Assembly (NCBI GenBank): GCA_002077065.1
Contig: NAJO01000067.1
Span: forward strand, 1-64,000
Direction: 5' to 3'
DNA length: 64,000 nt
Origin: Cryoendolithus antarcticus
Lineage: Eukaryota > Ascomycota > Dothideomycetes > Cladosporiales > Cladosporiaceae
Shown: in pieces, positions 1-9,260 of the stretch
Position numbering within the stretch: the stretch's first letter is position 1
How the letters are laid out: each line of letters starts with the position of its first letter
Translations under genes and position numbers: made by a program
Notes under the pieces: model-generated
Told to the model about the DNA's origin: nothing
The model's input: only the letters and a program-made list of their open reading frames with translations
Database searches by the model: none

Positions 1-785
1 CTAGAAAGATTAAGACTAGAGGTAGACCTAGAAGAGGATAGAGAGGATTTAGACTTAGTTACTAGATTTAGAATATATAGAGTAGACTATAAGGTACTAT
101 AGTATAGGAACTAGAGTTATATAGATCTATAGTAGTCTTTAAAACTATATTATAGCTAAGACTTTCTCTTTCCTTAGTACTAGTACTACTATTAGATATA
201 TAGACTTCTTACTATAGTCTTAGCTATATTAGCGCTATATTCTATATTCTATATAAAGATCTAAGAGTTCTATAGAGATAGTTACTACTCTATAGAAAGC
301 CTTAATAAAACCTACTCCTTAGAGACTTATAGAACTAGAGAGATACTTTACTACTTCTAGGTTTTAATAGAGCTCTCTACTAGCGTTCTTACTCTAGATT
401 AAATAGAACTAGACTATAATAAGCCTAGATAATTAAGTAAAACTAGTCGCTAGTCTATTAGAAGTTATCCTAAGAGATATACCTAAAACCCCTATAAAAT
501 AAAATTCTCCTAGAATACGCGGTTTTTAGTAAGACTCTCTAGTAACGTTTCTAGCTATACCTAGTAATATAATATACTATACTAAGCCTAGAGAGTCTAA
601 TGAAAGTAGCTAATACTCGCTAGGGAAGGCTCCTAGGAGAGAAATCGTAAAAACCGCGTATTCTCGGGGTCTTTAGAAAAGTGCGCTAGGTAGAATACGA
701 GGTCTTCCTAAAAACCGCGATATAGAGTTAACGGGGCTACTTCGAAGCGTCCGAAACCGTTTTGTAACGATCGTAGAAGCGGCCT
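1..785. repeat. Hyper-RIP-mutated AT-rich tract
   Basis: The sequence is AT-rich and dominated by TA-containing words. I scanned bases 1-600 and found no CpA and no TpG on the given strand; the first TpG is at 601, and only three occur before about 785, where normal composition returns. CpG is still present. Loss of CpA and its complement TpG, with gain of TpA, is the signature of repeat-induced point mutation in ascomycetes. The tract is probably the end of a dead transposon continuing to the left, but no coding trace is left to name it. Confidence 0.9.
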
Positions 786-1953
786 ACGACAATTCTTCAA
801 GTAGATCCTAGTATCACGTCTAGATGCGCATTCCTATCGTCGACTAGTTTCCTTATACTAAATCACGCGAGCGAATGCGACCCTACGTGTTTAGTGTCAA
901 GCTCTCTACCGCTCTAACGGCTTTGCCTGCCGCCCGATCTTCCGGCATTAACATGTGTAGTGCCCATCCACAGATACTACGACTGTTGCGTGGCCCTCTT
1001 TATAGCGCGATATATTGCATCCATCCCATGATCTGGCTTCTCCGGGCCGCTCTGTGGCGAAGTTCGCTAAAAGCAAGAGCCCGTGAACGACTCGTCAGCC
1101 AGCGATAAGACGAATTCGCGCTGAACAGCCCATCGTTGGCTCCGCAAACATCTTGCGGTCGATGTAGTGGCGAATATGTTACAGCAGGTGGCTGGCCATG
1201 AACTGCGATTCGTCACCCGCTCCCATTCGCCAACACCCAAACGACTCTCGCTAGCGCTATCGAAAGCAGCATGGACAAGAGCCTAAGCGCCGTCGTACTC
1301 CAGACTCAAGATCTGATCCCGGAGCGCTCTATTCTATCGTCAACCATTCACATGTCCAAGCACTCAGGGGGATGACAATCAGTCACCTTCTGCGGGAAGT
1401 ACATGAAAACCTGCGCCGGTGGTGAGATCTGTGCTGCTTTGGGCCGGAGAAGTAGCGGCTTCGAACAGAGTTACTGCCACGAACGCGATAAGATGCGCCT
1501 TTGAAACTCCATCTAATAATGGGTCTCCTTCTTGCAGTGCCCACATGGCCTTTGGCTGTACCCCGAGGTTCTCCGGAGCCAAATCTGCAACGGCTTATAA
1601 CGGCGACCCTGAAGACGCAAATCAGCGGCCAAATCCGCACGCTTGGCTGCATATTCCACGTGGACTATGCTTGTCAACCGTCCCTAATACCGATCACTCG
1701 TCGCTCCGGTTTGCTTGGCTATGTTCAGGAGGTGAGTAAGGCATGGCTCCCGAGTGGTATTGCACACGCGCACAGATGTAAGTGGATGCATGAGTGCAGC
1801 GGAATGAGACTTCGAACTTCATAATCCTCCGGTATACTTCGGCACGTTCTCGTACATAACTCGACTCCATGCGCAATCGAGTGTGTATGTGCTTCTAAGT
1901 GCGCAATTAACGCCCACACGCGAGCATCACGTGTATGTCACACCCGAAGCAAC
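786..1953. other. Intergenic, no gene seen
   Basis: Composition is normal after the RIP tract. Short ORFs on both strands (for example 875-1108) have no recognisable motif. The last part is presumably the promoter and leader of the acyltransferase gene starting at 1954. Confidence 0.5.
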
Positions 1954-3771
1954 ATGGCAGTCGCACATCTTGAGACTCTCGGCCAGCGCCTGCGCGAGAC
2001 CATTGGCGAGCGCCTACATGCATTACCACTGCCACCATCCATCTGGCGCGTTCTGACCTTTGAAAAGCTCACTGGATGGCCACCAGAAAAGTCGAAACGA
2101 GATACGGCGTGGCTGGACGGCCTTCGCGGTGTTGCAGCATTCCTGGTCATGATCGGTCATTTTGGTCCAACATTCTGGAGTCCGATGACCTACGAAGCTC
2201 CCTTCGGCGCGAACAACAAGGGAATGCAAGGCGGAGAAGAAAACCCACGAGTTCCAATGAACGATATATTCAGACTCCCACTGCTGCGCGTCTGGTTCTC
2301 ATCCGGCCATGCGCAAGTGTCCATCTTTTTCGTCTTATCAGGCTTTGTGCTGAGCTGGAGTCCATTGCGCAGCATGCGTCAAGGTCAGGGCCAGAACAGC
2401 ACACTTGGCCAATCGCTCAGCTCAGCTGTGTTCCGCCGATGGATTCGGCTGTATCTCCCATGCTTTGCCATCGCTTTTTGGCAGCTATGGGAGTACCGGG
2501 CTGGATGGCGAGTCATGGCCGGGGTTCCCAATGAGAAGTATGTCTTCATGCAAATTTGGGACTTCATAAAACGCAGCGCGCGATTTGCGAATCCTTTCTG
2601 GATCAATCGAGCGGAGAATCAGTACGTCCACGCCTACGACTGGACTATGTGGACAATCCCGCACGAGTTTGCAGGCTCCTTGATGGTTTTCCTCACTGTG
2701 CTCGCCATCAGTCGTATTAAGAAGGCCTGGAAGCGAACAGTCGTCCTGTCCATGTTGGCAACAGTGGCATTCATAGCTGCGCAGTGGGACTTCTGGCTAT
2801 TTGCCACAGGAGTCCTCTTTGCCAACTATGTGGTAGCGCAGGGTGGGTTCGAAAAGCTTGATCCAAGTAGGCTGCAACAATCAATGTGGATCGCCACATT
2901 ACTCATAGGTCTTCTCCTAGCCGGCGTGCCGCCGCGCTTGGACGTCTACTACGATCGCCCCGATTACGAGTGGCTCGATGTGTTCACACCTGAGGATTGG
3001 CAGGACATCGAAGGCGGTGGGCGCCTCTGGTGGTGCTGGGGCGGAATTCTATGCGTAATCAGCTTTGCGCATCTACCCTTAGCAAGGAAGTTCTTCGAGC
3101 TTCCATTGATGCGGTACATGGGACGAATCAGCTACATGCTGTACCTCGTCCATCGGATTGTGCTCAATCTTGTGGGCGGGCGGCTGACAACAGCGGTGTA
3201 CAAAACTTTCGGAAGGAGCGGCTACATCGACATTTCGAAGGCTGCAGATGGCTCATTCAAAGCAGGAGGCAACTTCGGCTTCAGGTGCATCACCTACTTC
3301 ATCTACTTGATCTTGCTAGTAGTCATAGTCCCACTTGTCTTCCTGGCGTCGCATTGGGCCGAGCGTTTGATCGATGCGCCCAGCACCCGGCTAGCACGCT
3401 CGATTGACACGTGGTTCGTCAAAGGTGGGGCAGACCAGACAGAGTCAGAGAAGACTATGGAAGAGCTGGAGACGCTTCCGACTCACTCGGTGACGCTTCC
3501 GACTCACGCTTCGGATCATACCAGGAGTTACACCGATACACCATCATCGAGCAGCCGAGCGGCGGATGAGGCCGATAATCATACCGGGAATTATGTCGAT
3601 ACGCCATCATCGAGCACCCGAGCGGCGGATGAGGCCGACAGTCATAGCAGGAGTTATACGGCTGCGTCACCTTCAAGCAGCCGAGCGGCGGATGAGGCCG
3701 ACGATGAGGACGCACCACTCCTTGCTGAGGATCCCTTCCATGATGTTCATAGCGAGCGGCCGGAAGTGTGA
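1954..3771 (+). CDS. Acyltransferase family 3 (OafA/YrhL-like) membrane protein
   Basis: A single-exon gene encoding 605 aa with an ATG start. From about residue 50 it carries the family's opening motif, a WLDGLRGVAAF stretch ending in an IGHFGP element whose histidine is the presumed catalytic residue of acyltransferase-3 proteins. About ten hydrophobic segments follow to about residue 480, so it should be a polytopic membrane protein that moves acyl groups onto a sugar or other acceptor; the substrate cannot be read from sequence. The last 125 residues form a hydrophilic Ser/Thr/Asp-rich tail containing three 21-aa repeats. Similar fungal proteins are common and mostly uncharacterised. It lies between the RIP tract and a transposon, but its own reading frame is intact. 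Confidence 0.85.
   Translation: MAVAHLETLGQRLRETIGERLHALPLPPSIWRVLTFEKLTGWPPEKSKRDTAWLDGLRGVAAFLVMIGHFGPTFWSPMTYEAPFGANNKGMQGGEENPRVPMNDIFRLPLLRVWFSSGHAQVSIFFVLSGFVLSWSPLRSMRQGQGQNSTLGQSLSSAVFRRWIRLYLPCFAIAFWQLWEYRAGWRVMAGVPNEKYVFMQIWDFIKRSARFANPFWINRAENQYVHAYDWTMWTIPHEFAGSLMVFLTVLAISRIKKAWKRTVVLSMLATVAFIAAQWDFWLFATGVLFANYVVAQGGFEKLDPSRLQQSMWIATLLIGLLLAGVPPRLDVYYDRPDYEWLDVFTPEDWQDIEGGGRLWWCWGGILCVISFAHLPLARKFFELPLMRYMGRISYMLYLVHRIVLNLVGGRLTTAVYKTFGRSGYIDISKAADGSFKAGGNFGFRCITYFIYLILLVVIVPLVFLASHWAERLIDAPSTRLARSIDTWFVKGGADQTESEKTMEELETLPTHSVTLPTHASDHTRSYTDTPSSSSRAADEADNHTGNYVDTPSSSTRAADEADSHSRSYTAASPSSSRAADEADDEDAPLLAEDPFHDVHSERPEV
3529..3717 (+). repeat. Three in-frame 63-bp repeats in acyltransferase tail
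   Basis: Units run 3529-3591, 3592-3654 and 3655-3717. Each encodes 21 aa built around an SSSRAADEAD core preceded by Tyr and Thr/Asp residues. The core is nearly identical at DNA level, while unit ends differ. The length is a multiple of three, so the repeats can expand or contract without breaking the protein. Confidence 0.9.
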
Positions 3772-4478
3772 GGGGTCGGATTATAGTCAATCACAGCACA
3801 TCTTCCAACCGATCGCTGGCGATGCGAATTGCATCTCGAGCCGTAATTCTTCTCATCGTTGCGTGGACAGCAGTACACATTGACCCTCTCGATCTTGCTG
3901 CCAGTCCAGTAGGCGTCCAGCGAGCACAACTCGCGACGGTGTTCATTCCTGGCCCTCTTCCCTAGTGATCCTGATATGATGACGTTGACCTCAAGTCCTG
4001 TCCTCGTCGCGCAAATTCCATTTTGCCTCGATTCTTTCCTATGTCGTACCCCATCCCTGCTCATGGGGTCCCACAGACATGTGGATGGGCGTACGGCGTC
4101 TTGTCAAACATCACTCAGGCGCCCTGATCGCGAACTGTATCGAACTGCGTCTGGAGTCCCGTCGCGTTCTGCTTCACAAGGTCATAGCACTATCTAGTGC
4201 GGTCCGATGGGAATGGTCGGACTCGTCCTTAGGTATCTCATTCCGCCTCGGGACTCAAATGATTGGGTACGCAGCTTTGAGAAGCGTTGCCGTAAGCGAA
4301 AGTCGGCATTCGGAGCAAAAGCTGGGTAAGGACCATACGTCGTTCCTCACTACCGAGGAACAATAACGATACTCATAGTTCCAAGCCGTGAAAAGGGTGC
4401 AGGGCGGGTCCATTGGCAATCACAACCAGTAATCGCTCGCAGGTGTTTGTGGTTCGAAGCGAATGACCTCGGCATCTG
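3772..4478. other. Intergenic, no gene seen
   Basis: This stretch lies between the acyltransferase stop and the left inverted repeat of the transposon. Only short unconvincing ORFs are present. Confidence 0.5.
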
Positions 4479-4576
4479 AGTACCACTCCTTGCAGTTTCC
4501 TGTGTCGGTCGGTTGCGGGGAAATTCAAGGTGCTCCTCATAGTAAATTTGGTGACAGTGACCTCAATCGTGCCCAC
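4479..4576 (+). repeat. Left terminal inverted repeat of Tc1/mariner-like element
   Basis: Starts AGTACCACTCCTTGCAG and matches the reverse complement of 7661-7769 over its whole 98 bp, with about three mismatches and lacking an 11-bp insert present on the right. Confidence 0.92.
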
Positions 4577-4680
4577 ACCTACTTCAATTGTCCACATTGG
4601 TCCATTTCATGTCGATGCCAAGGCTCTGATTGAGGTGTTGTTCGTGTTGCTCGTGTGGTTGGTGGTTGTGTGCTCTCAAA

Positions 4681-6108
4681 ATGGTGGATCCTAGGCCTCC
4701 TCGCACGCGGGAACCTAGTGGCAAGGCGCGTGCCAACGAAGTGACCTCTACGGCTAAGGTGACCAAGCAATCACGTCATGTTGGTGGTGGTAGTAAGAAG
4801 GGAAGAGCTGCACGCTCGCAATCACAGCCTCCTGCACGTCGGACTGGTTCATCTCTTACAGCACGCGGTGCTCAATCACAGGCCCTCAATCAGGTTATGA
4901 CGGATATCACTTCTAGCCCACCTCTTTCAAGTCTTGATGGCTCGCAGGCCGGCAACGACGGAGCAGAGCTTCTGAGGGGTGCTGTTGATGAGGATGTCGT
5001 GGAGGAGGAGGCCCTAGATGGAACGCCAGAGCCATCATCAAATCAATTAGCCTTCATGTACAACTCTCAGATTCAGATCGTGTGCGAGAAGAAGCTTCTG
5101 AACAGCACCGTGCGGCGGTACACCTCTAGTAGTGGTACTCAATGGCCAATCGACGAGGCTAAAAGGTGGATTGAGAGCGAGGTTGCGAAGCTCTCTGGAT
5201 ACGGCCTATCGAAGATCGTGTTGCGTGTTGGCTTCGAGCGGCTCGGTGAGAAGAGTTGGTTAACGGATAACGTTGATAACTTTGCCGTGCTCTTCGACAA
5301 CATGAAGGCGTGGCATGCCGATAAGAAGAAGGGCCTAAAGCTCGTCGTCGAAGGGCAGACTGTTGCTACTACTACACCACCTCCTGCAACGCAGGGTCGT
5401 CGGAGTGCTACGAACAATCAGATGGCCATGATAAGCACTCAGCGTGAGCAGTTAGAAGGGCAAGGTAACCTCGCTGTCGACATAACCGAGCGGTGGATCT
5501 GCAAGGTGAAGAACTGTGATAACTACTCGCATCTGTGTTACTAGGGAGTACGTGATACAAGGGACTACTACCGTACTATCTACGCTCAGATCTTAACGCA
5601 ATGGGCCCAGGCTATTCGCGATGGCACGCTCACTGCCGATGCCCCTTCCGGTGGTATGATCTAGCAGATAGAGTCGGAGCATCGACGTAACGCGGTGAGG
5701 AGCGGTGGCAAGGAGTCGTCGAGTAGTAAGGCGGTTGCTTAAACGCCTTCAACGCACTTCAGCTTCGCTTTTGACAGTAATAAGAAGGTGGTAGCTAGAC
5801 CTGCTGCGAACGAGGCTTCAACGTCGAGTCCAGTGCGGATGCCGGCCTCTCAGAGCTCGTCGATAGAGCTAAGGGAGCAGTTCTTCAAGTAGTGTTGTGT
5901 TCAATCGACGTGGCGTGGTGAAGAAGCAGCTTTGGATCGGATGGCTTCGGTGTTTGCTGCAAATGGCTTCTCTGTAGATGGTATTGGCACAGCAGATCTT
6001 GCGGAGTGGAAGGATCTCGATCTAGCACCTGGCTATCGTCGTCGTATGCGTAGATCAGTGAAGGAATGGTTGTTGCAGCGTGGTGTGAGAGTGTCGGACT
6101 CTGAGTAG
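4681..6108 (+). pseudogene. Second (accessory) ORF of the transposon, four in-frame stops
   Basis: One reading frame runs from ATG 4681 to TAG 6108 (475 codons) and is interrupted at four places by TAG, TAG, TAA and TAG (the first at 5542-5544). Each can be a former CAG or CAA. The first 120 residues are basic and Ser/Thr-rich. A folded-looking middle (about 120-235) follows, then a possible zinc site, CKVKNCDNYSHLC, at about 275-287. The final 60 residues resemble a small helical SAM-like domain, with an FAANGFSVDGIGTADLAEW segment. I do not recognise the family. Tc1/mariner elements usually encode only a transposase, so this may be an accessory protein or a captured host gene. Its position between the inverted repeats shows that it belongs to the element. 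Confidence 0.75.
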
Positions 6109-6596
6109 GTAAAAGTCATGAATTTGACGTATGCTACACCTAAACTTCAGCACCCTATAACATCACGAATACTTACTCGATCGACAAGCGGATTAATTCA
6201 TGTTGAAGCTAGGATTCAGCTCTATGAAGCCATATGTCGATATGCTGGCTATCTTGCTATACGGTGTAGCAATGCTGCAGGCTGTTAATGCAAACTTGCT
6301 GCCTCAGGCCGTCGGATACAGCCGCCTACAGCCTAGTAGCTCCGAAGCTGCTCCGGATTTGAGGCAGCAACAGAGCCCTAACCTTATAACAGCGATAACA
6401 TTATCAATACTACACGTATGGATATGCGATAAACTGCATTGAGATTCAGAGACTTATAGCTACATAATCATATGCTTAAAGGTGGCATATGTATTGTAGT
6501 GCAGAAGGTGTATCTACAGACTTGGCTGTTGCCTTAGGCATACCAACTCCGAATTCGAGGACAGCGAGGTCTACGCAGTCGATATTGCACAATCAA

Positions 6597-7598
6597 CTAT
6601 ACTAACTCGTAACCACTCTCGTTGAACCATCCCTCCGCACTCTAGCAGGCCACAGACTCGATAGCACGCAGAAGGAAGTCCTTAAAGCAAGGATAATGCT
6701 CCATCTCATCGACATGCCGACGGATCCATGCCTTCAACACATTGAAGGACTGTTCGATAGGATTCAGATCCGGTGAATACGGAGGCAAGAACTGGAGCTC
6801 TATGCTAGCCTCGACAATGGTCTCTACGAGGCCAACGGTGTGGTGGATCGACGCGTTATCCATCATAAAGATAGTGCCAGGCCCACACTAAGGGATAACT
6901 ATAGTGAGCATCCACTCGTTGAACAGCTCTGCAGTAATAGAGCCCTGTATAATAAGAGGATCTCGCAGGTAGCCATCGATCGAGAGAGCTGGCAACACAC
7001 TCCATCGCTTAGTACGTTCGAGGAACTGGATATCGTGTGCTCGTTGGTTGATAGGACTCCAGCCATACTTCCTATCACCTGTGCGAGGGCAACACGCGCT
7101 CTCATCGATAAAGACCAGTTGGTGAATAGGCCAACCGAGCCGCCTTCCAAAGAAGCCAGCACGTAGCTCATCGGAGCGTTGATGCGCGATCTTTTTACTC
7201 ACTTTACGACTCCACTAATGAGAGTGTAGCAACCGTGACACCGTAGCAGTCGACACTACCTTATCGAAGTCATTAAAGATGTACTAGGCCACCTCATCGA
7301 GATACGCCGTTAGGTGTTCGTTCAGATACTTAAGAACTAGCTCCTCCTCATGCCTAGTCAAGATCTTATGCCGGCCTGCATTTGAGGCTCCTCCTGGCGG
7401 CCTTGGTGACCCAAACAACCTCCAATTTTGACGCCACTTCCTCACTCCGCTCGCACTCACACCATTGTCGGCGGCAACCTCCTCTACAGAGCGGCCCACC
7501 GTGAAGAGCTGGTGGTAGATCCGCGACATTATGTGATCCTCAAGAGGTGGAGGCATGGTAGGCAGTAACACACGCTCTTCGACGACGACAGCGAGCAT
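6597..7598 (-). pseudogene. Tc1/mariner (DDE_3) transposase, broken by four TAG stops
   Basis: The minus-strand frame from ATG 7598 down to 6597 encodes about 333 aa, a normal Tc1-type length. It is interrupted by TAG at 7284-7286, at about 7215, at 6888-6890 and at 6642-6644, all explicable as CAG to TAG. The N-terminal part has a helix-turn-helix with a GRSVEEVAADNGVSASGVRKW segment for end binding. The catalytic core shows the first Asp in LVFIDES, the second in MDNASIHH and the Glu in PPYSPDLNPIE, with 34 residues between the last two (DD34E). An upstream GTG at 7613 extends the frame, but the first ATG is 7598. The gene is non-functional as read. Confidence 0.92.
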
Positions 7599-7660
7599 AG
7601 AAACTAACAACACCTCAATCAGAGCCTTGGCAACAACATGATTGAACTCGATGTAGCATA

Positions 7661-7769
7661 GTGGGCACGATTGAGGTCACTGTCACCAAATTTACTATGA
7701 GGAGCACCTTGGCCTTCCCCGCAACCGAGCCGCAACCGACCGACACAGGAAACTGCAAGGAGTGGTACT
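7661..7769 (-). repeat. Right terminal inverted repeat of Tc1/mariner-like element
   Basis: Reverse complement of 4479-4576 with an extra 11 bp (CTCGGTTGCGG), a local duplication of adjacent repeat sequence. It ends at 7769. Confidence 0.92.
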
Positions 7770-7896
7770 GTAGGTGAGTTCGCCACGGCACCTGGCACTC
7801 TTCAGCCCGCAGTAGGTCACGTAGCATAGCACATACATACATCAGGCTGCTGCACCATCCCCAAAACATCAGACTAGGAGTGATACTTCCGCCAAC

Positions 7897-8340
7897 ATGT
7901 CATCAAGTGAAGTGAACATTGTCGCACTGATGCGGCCGCGGAAAGGTCAAACTAAGAAGGTAGGCCGACGTTCAAACACCCACTGTAGCGGCCTGGATGC
8001 TGAGCGAGAACAGGTCCTAGATCTGATCCAGGAGGCTGCAAATCACGTCGAGAAGAACGAACAGGGTACCGATCGCTACGAGATCTACTCTTCCTTGCGC
8101 CCTAGCAAAGAAGGCACTGACACCATCTGCATGGTTGAGAGGTACGCTATGCTCGTGGAAGCCTGGGAGACCATCTCGCTGACTGGCTCAAGGTACAAGC
8201 ACAAGCAGGCTTTGAAGGATCATGGCGGGAGTGAGCCTTTCATGAAGTTTCAAAGCGAGCTTTCCAAGCAAGACCTCTTGCTGGCGCCCCCTGTTATTCA
8301 TGTTCTAGCACGGCGGGGAGGATTTAGTTCTAGACTGTAG
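7897..8340 (+). CDS. Hypothetical protein, 147 aa
   Basis: An ATG-initiated ORF starting 128 bp outside the transposon. The product is hydrophilic, with a basic N-terminus (RPRKGQTKKVGRRS) and a mostly helical middle (EREQVLDLIQEAANHVEKNE). There is no signal peptide, membrane segment or motif I recognise. It sits beside a transposon end and two gene fragments, so it may itself be a remnant. Expression is unknown; it could be a chance ORF. Confidence 0.35.
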   Translation: MSSSEVNIVALMRPRKGQTKKVGRRSNTHCSGLDAEREQVLDLIQEAANHVEKNEQGTDRYEIYSSLRPSKEGTDTICMVERYAMLVEAWETISLTGSRYKHKQALKDHGGSEPFMKFQSELSKQDLLLAPPVIHVLARRGGFSSRL

Positions 8341-8446
8341 GTCCGCGGTACAGTTGCAATCACTGAGTATCATGTTCAGGCTTCTCGTGTTCGTGATTAA
8401 GGCATGCGGTACAGGTCTACGCTAGTACGGCGGCTGTGAGCCTTTT

Positions 8447-8640
8447 CTATCCATCCACCGCAGCAAGGAGATCAATGACTGTGACATACTTATGATCTGG
8501 ATGCGCCACGAGAATGCTACTTGGACCGTACAGATAGCGCTTGTGACCACCCTGCAGACTGATGATATCAGTGCAGTACGAGAAGACGGCGGTCTCGAAG
8601 CCTCCCGCACGTGTCAGATCATTCGACACGGGATGCAGGC
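8447..8640 (-). pseudogene. C-terminal fragment of an M20-family peptidase/deacetylase
   Basis: The minus-strand frame contains GFETAVFSYCTDI followed by KRYLYGPSSILVAHPDH and a short helix. This resembles the C-terminal end of fungal acetylornithine deacetylase-like M20 peptidases, which carry a YLYGPGSILVAHxDHE-type segment. Only about 60 residues are recognisable; upstream residues in the same frame (to 8941) are unlike the family and overlap the MFS fragment on the other strand. It is a truncated relic. The assignment comes from motif recognition only. Confidence 0.45.
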
Positions 8641-8789
8641 AGCAAGAATACATACCGGCTATATCATAGTCGATACGCACAGGCCACACGCCGTGTTTGC
8701 CCCTGGCCGTGCTCAACCACTGCGATGCATCCGTCACACCTTTCTCGATCACAGTCTCGTCCATCATATCGATCGTGGCTTGATCCGCT

Positions 8790-9203
8790 GTCGAGGACAC
8801 GCACCCGAACGTCGGCAGTGTGTACGCCGCGACACTGCTGGTAGGTGGCTTCTCAACAGCTTGGTACATCATGATGTGGCCGTGGCGCGTGCAGGCACTT
8901 TGCGGCGCCACCGGATCCGCATTCGCGATCGCCTTCGCCAACAGCTACGGTCAGATAGGCGGCGCTGTCAGCGCGCAGCTCTTCCACTCCCGCTATGCAC
9001 CGCGGTACGAGACGTCTTTCGCGATCGCCATGGGCTTCGTCGGCATGGTTGTAATCATGGTGCTAGTCACGTGGTACGTGACTAGTAAGACCGGTATCAA
9101 GCTTCGTCACATCAGACTAGCTCGGATCCAGCCGACCAAGAGCGGAGATGCGATAGTCGAGCAGCTGCCAGAGTCGGCTGGTGAGAAGGCCGGAAAGATA
9201 TGA
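8790..9203 (+). pseudogene. C-terminal fragment of an MFS (allantoate-permease-like) transporter
   Basis: The frame ending at 9203 encodes the last two or three membrane helices of an anion:cation-symporter type MFS transporter. It has an ATGSAFAIAFANSYGQIGGAVSAQ-like segment (first part ATGSAFAIAFANS), then FHSRYAPRYETSF and a hydrophobic helix, then a basic tail. The upstream ten helices are absent. The frame is closed by a TGA just upstream, and there is no plausible ATG giving a full protein. The fragment faces the M20 relic, so this 800-bp stretch looks like debris of an older gene pair. Confidence 0.6.
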
Positions 9204-9260
9204 GCAGCGGCGAGGCGGCCTGCCAATGGCAGCGGAGGCGAAGTAAATGATAGTATCGAT

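Larger units (their letters stand above)
4479..7769. mobile_element. Tc1/mariner-like DNA transposon with two ORFs, RIP-inactivated
   Basis: A 3.29-kb element bounded by near-identical inverted repeats (4479-4576 and 7661-7769). A further short inverted match (about 4618-4643 with 7606-7631) suggests the repeats were once about 160 bp. It contains a DDE transposase reading frame on the minus strand (6597-7598) and a second, unrelated ORF on the plus strand (4681-6108), so the ORFs converge. Both are interrupted only by TAG or TAA stops, as expected from CAG/CAA codons after C to T change at CpA. The terminal repeats still match at about 97 percent, so the insertion is not very old. A clear TA target duplication is not visible: the bases outside the ends are ATCTG on the left and GTAGG on the right. 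Nothing complete enough to move is left. Confidence 0.9.

Noticed and set aside
875..1108. 77-aa ORF next to the RIP tract
   Set aside because: No motif or support; composition as expected by chance.
6200..6442. 80-aa ORF inside the transposon
   Set aside because: Lies between the two real ORFs, no recognisable feature, probably chance.
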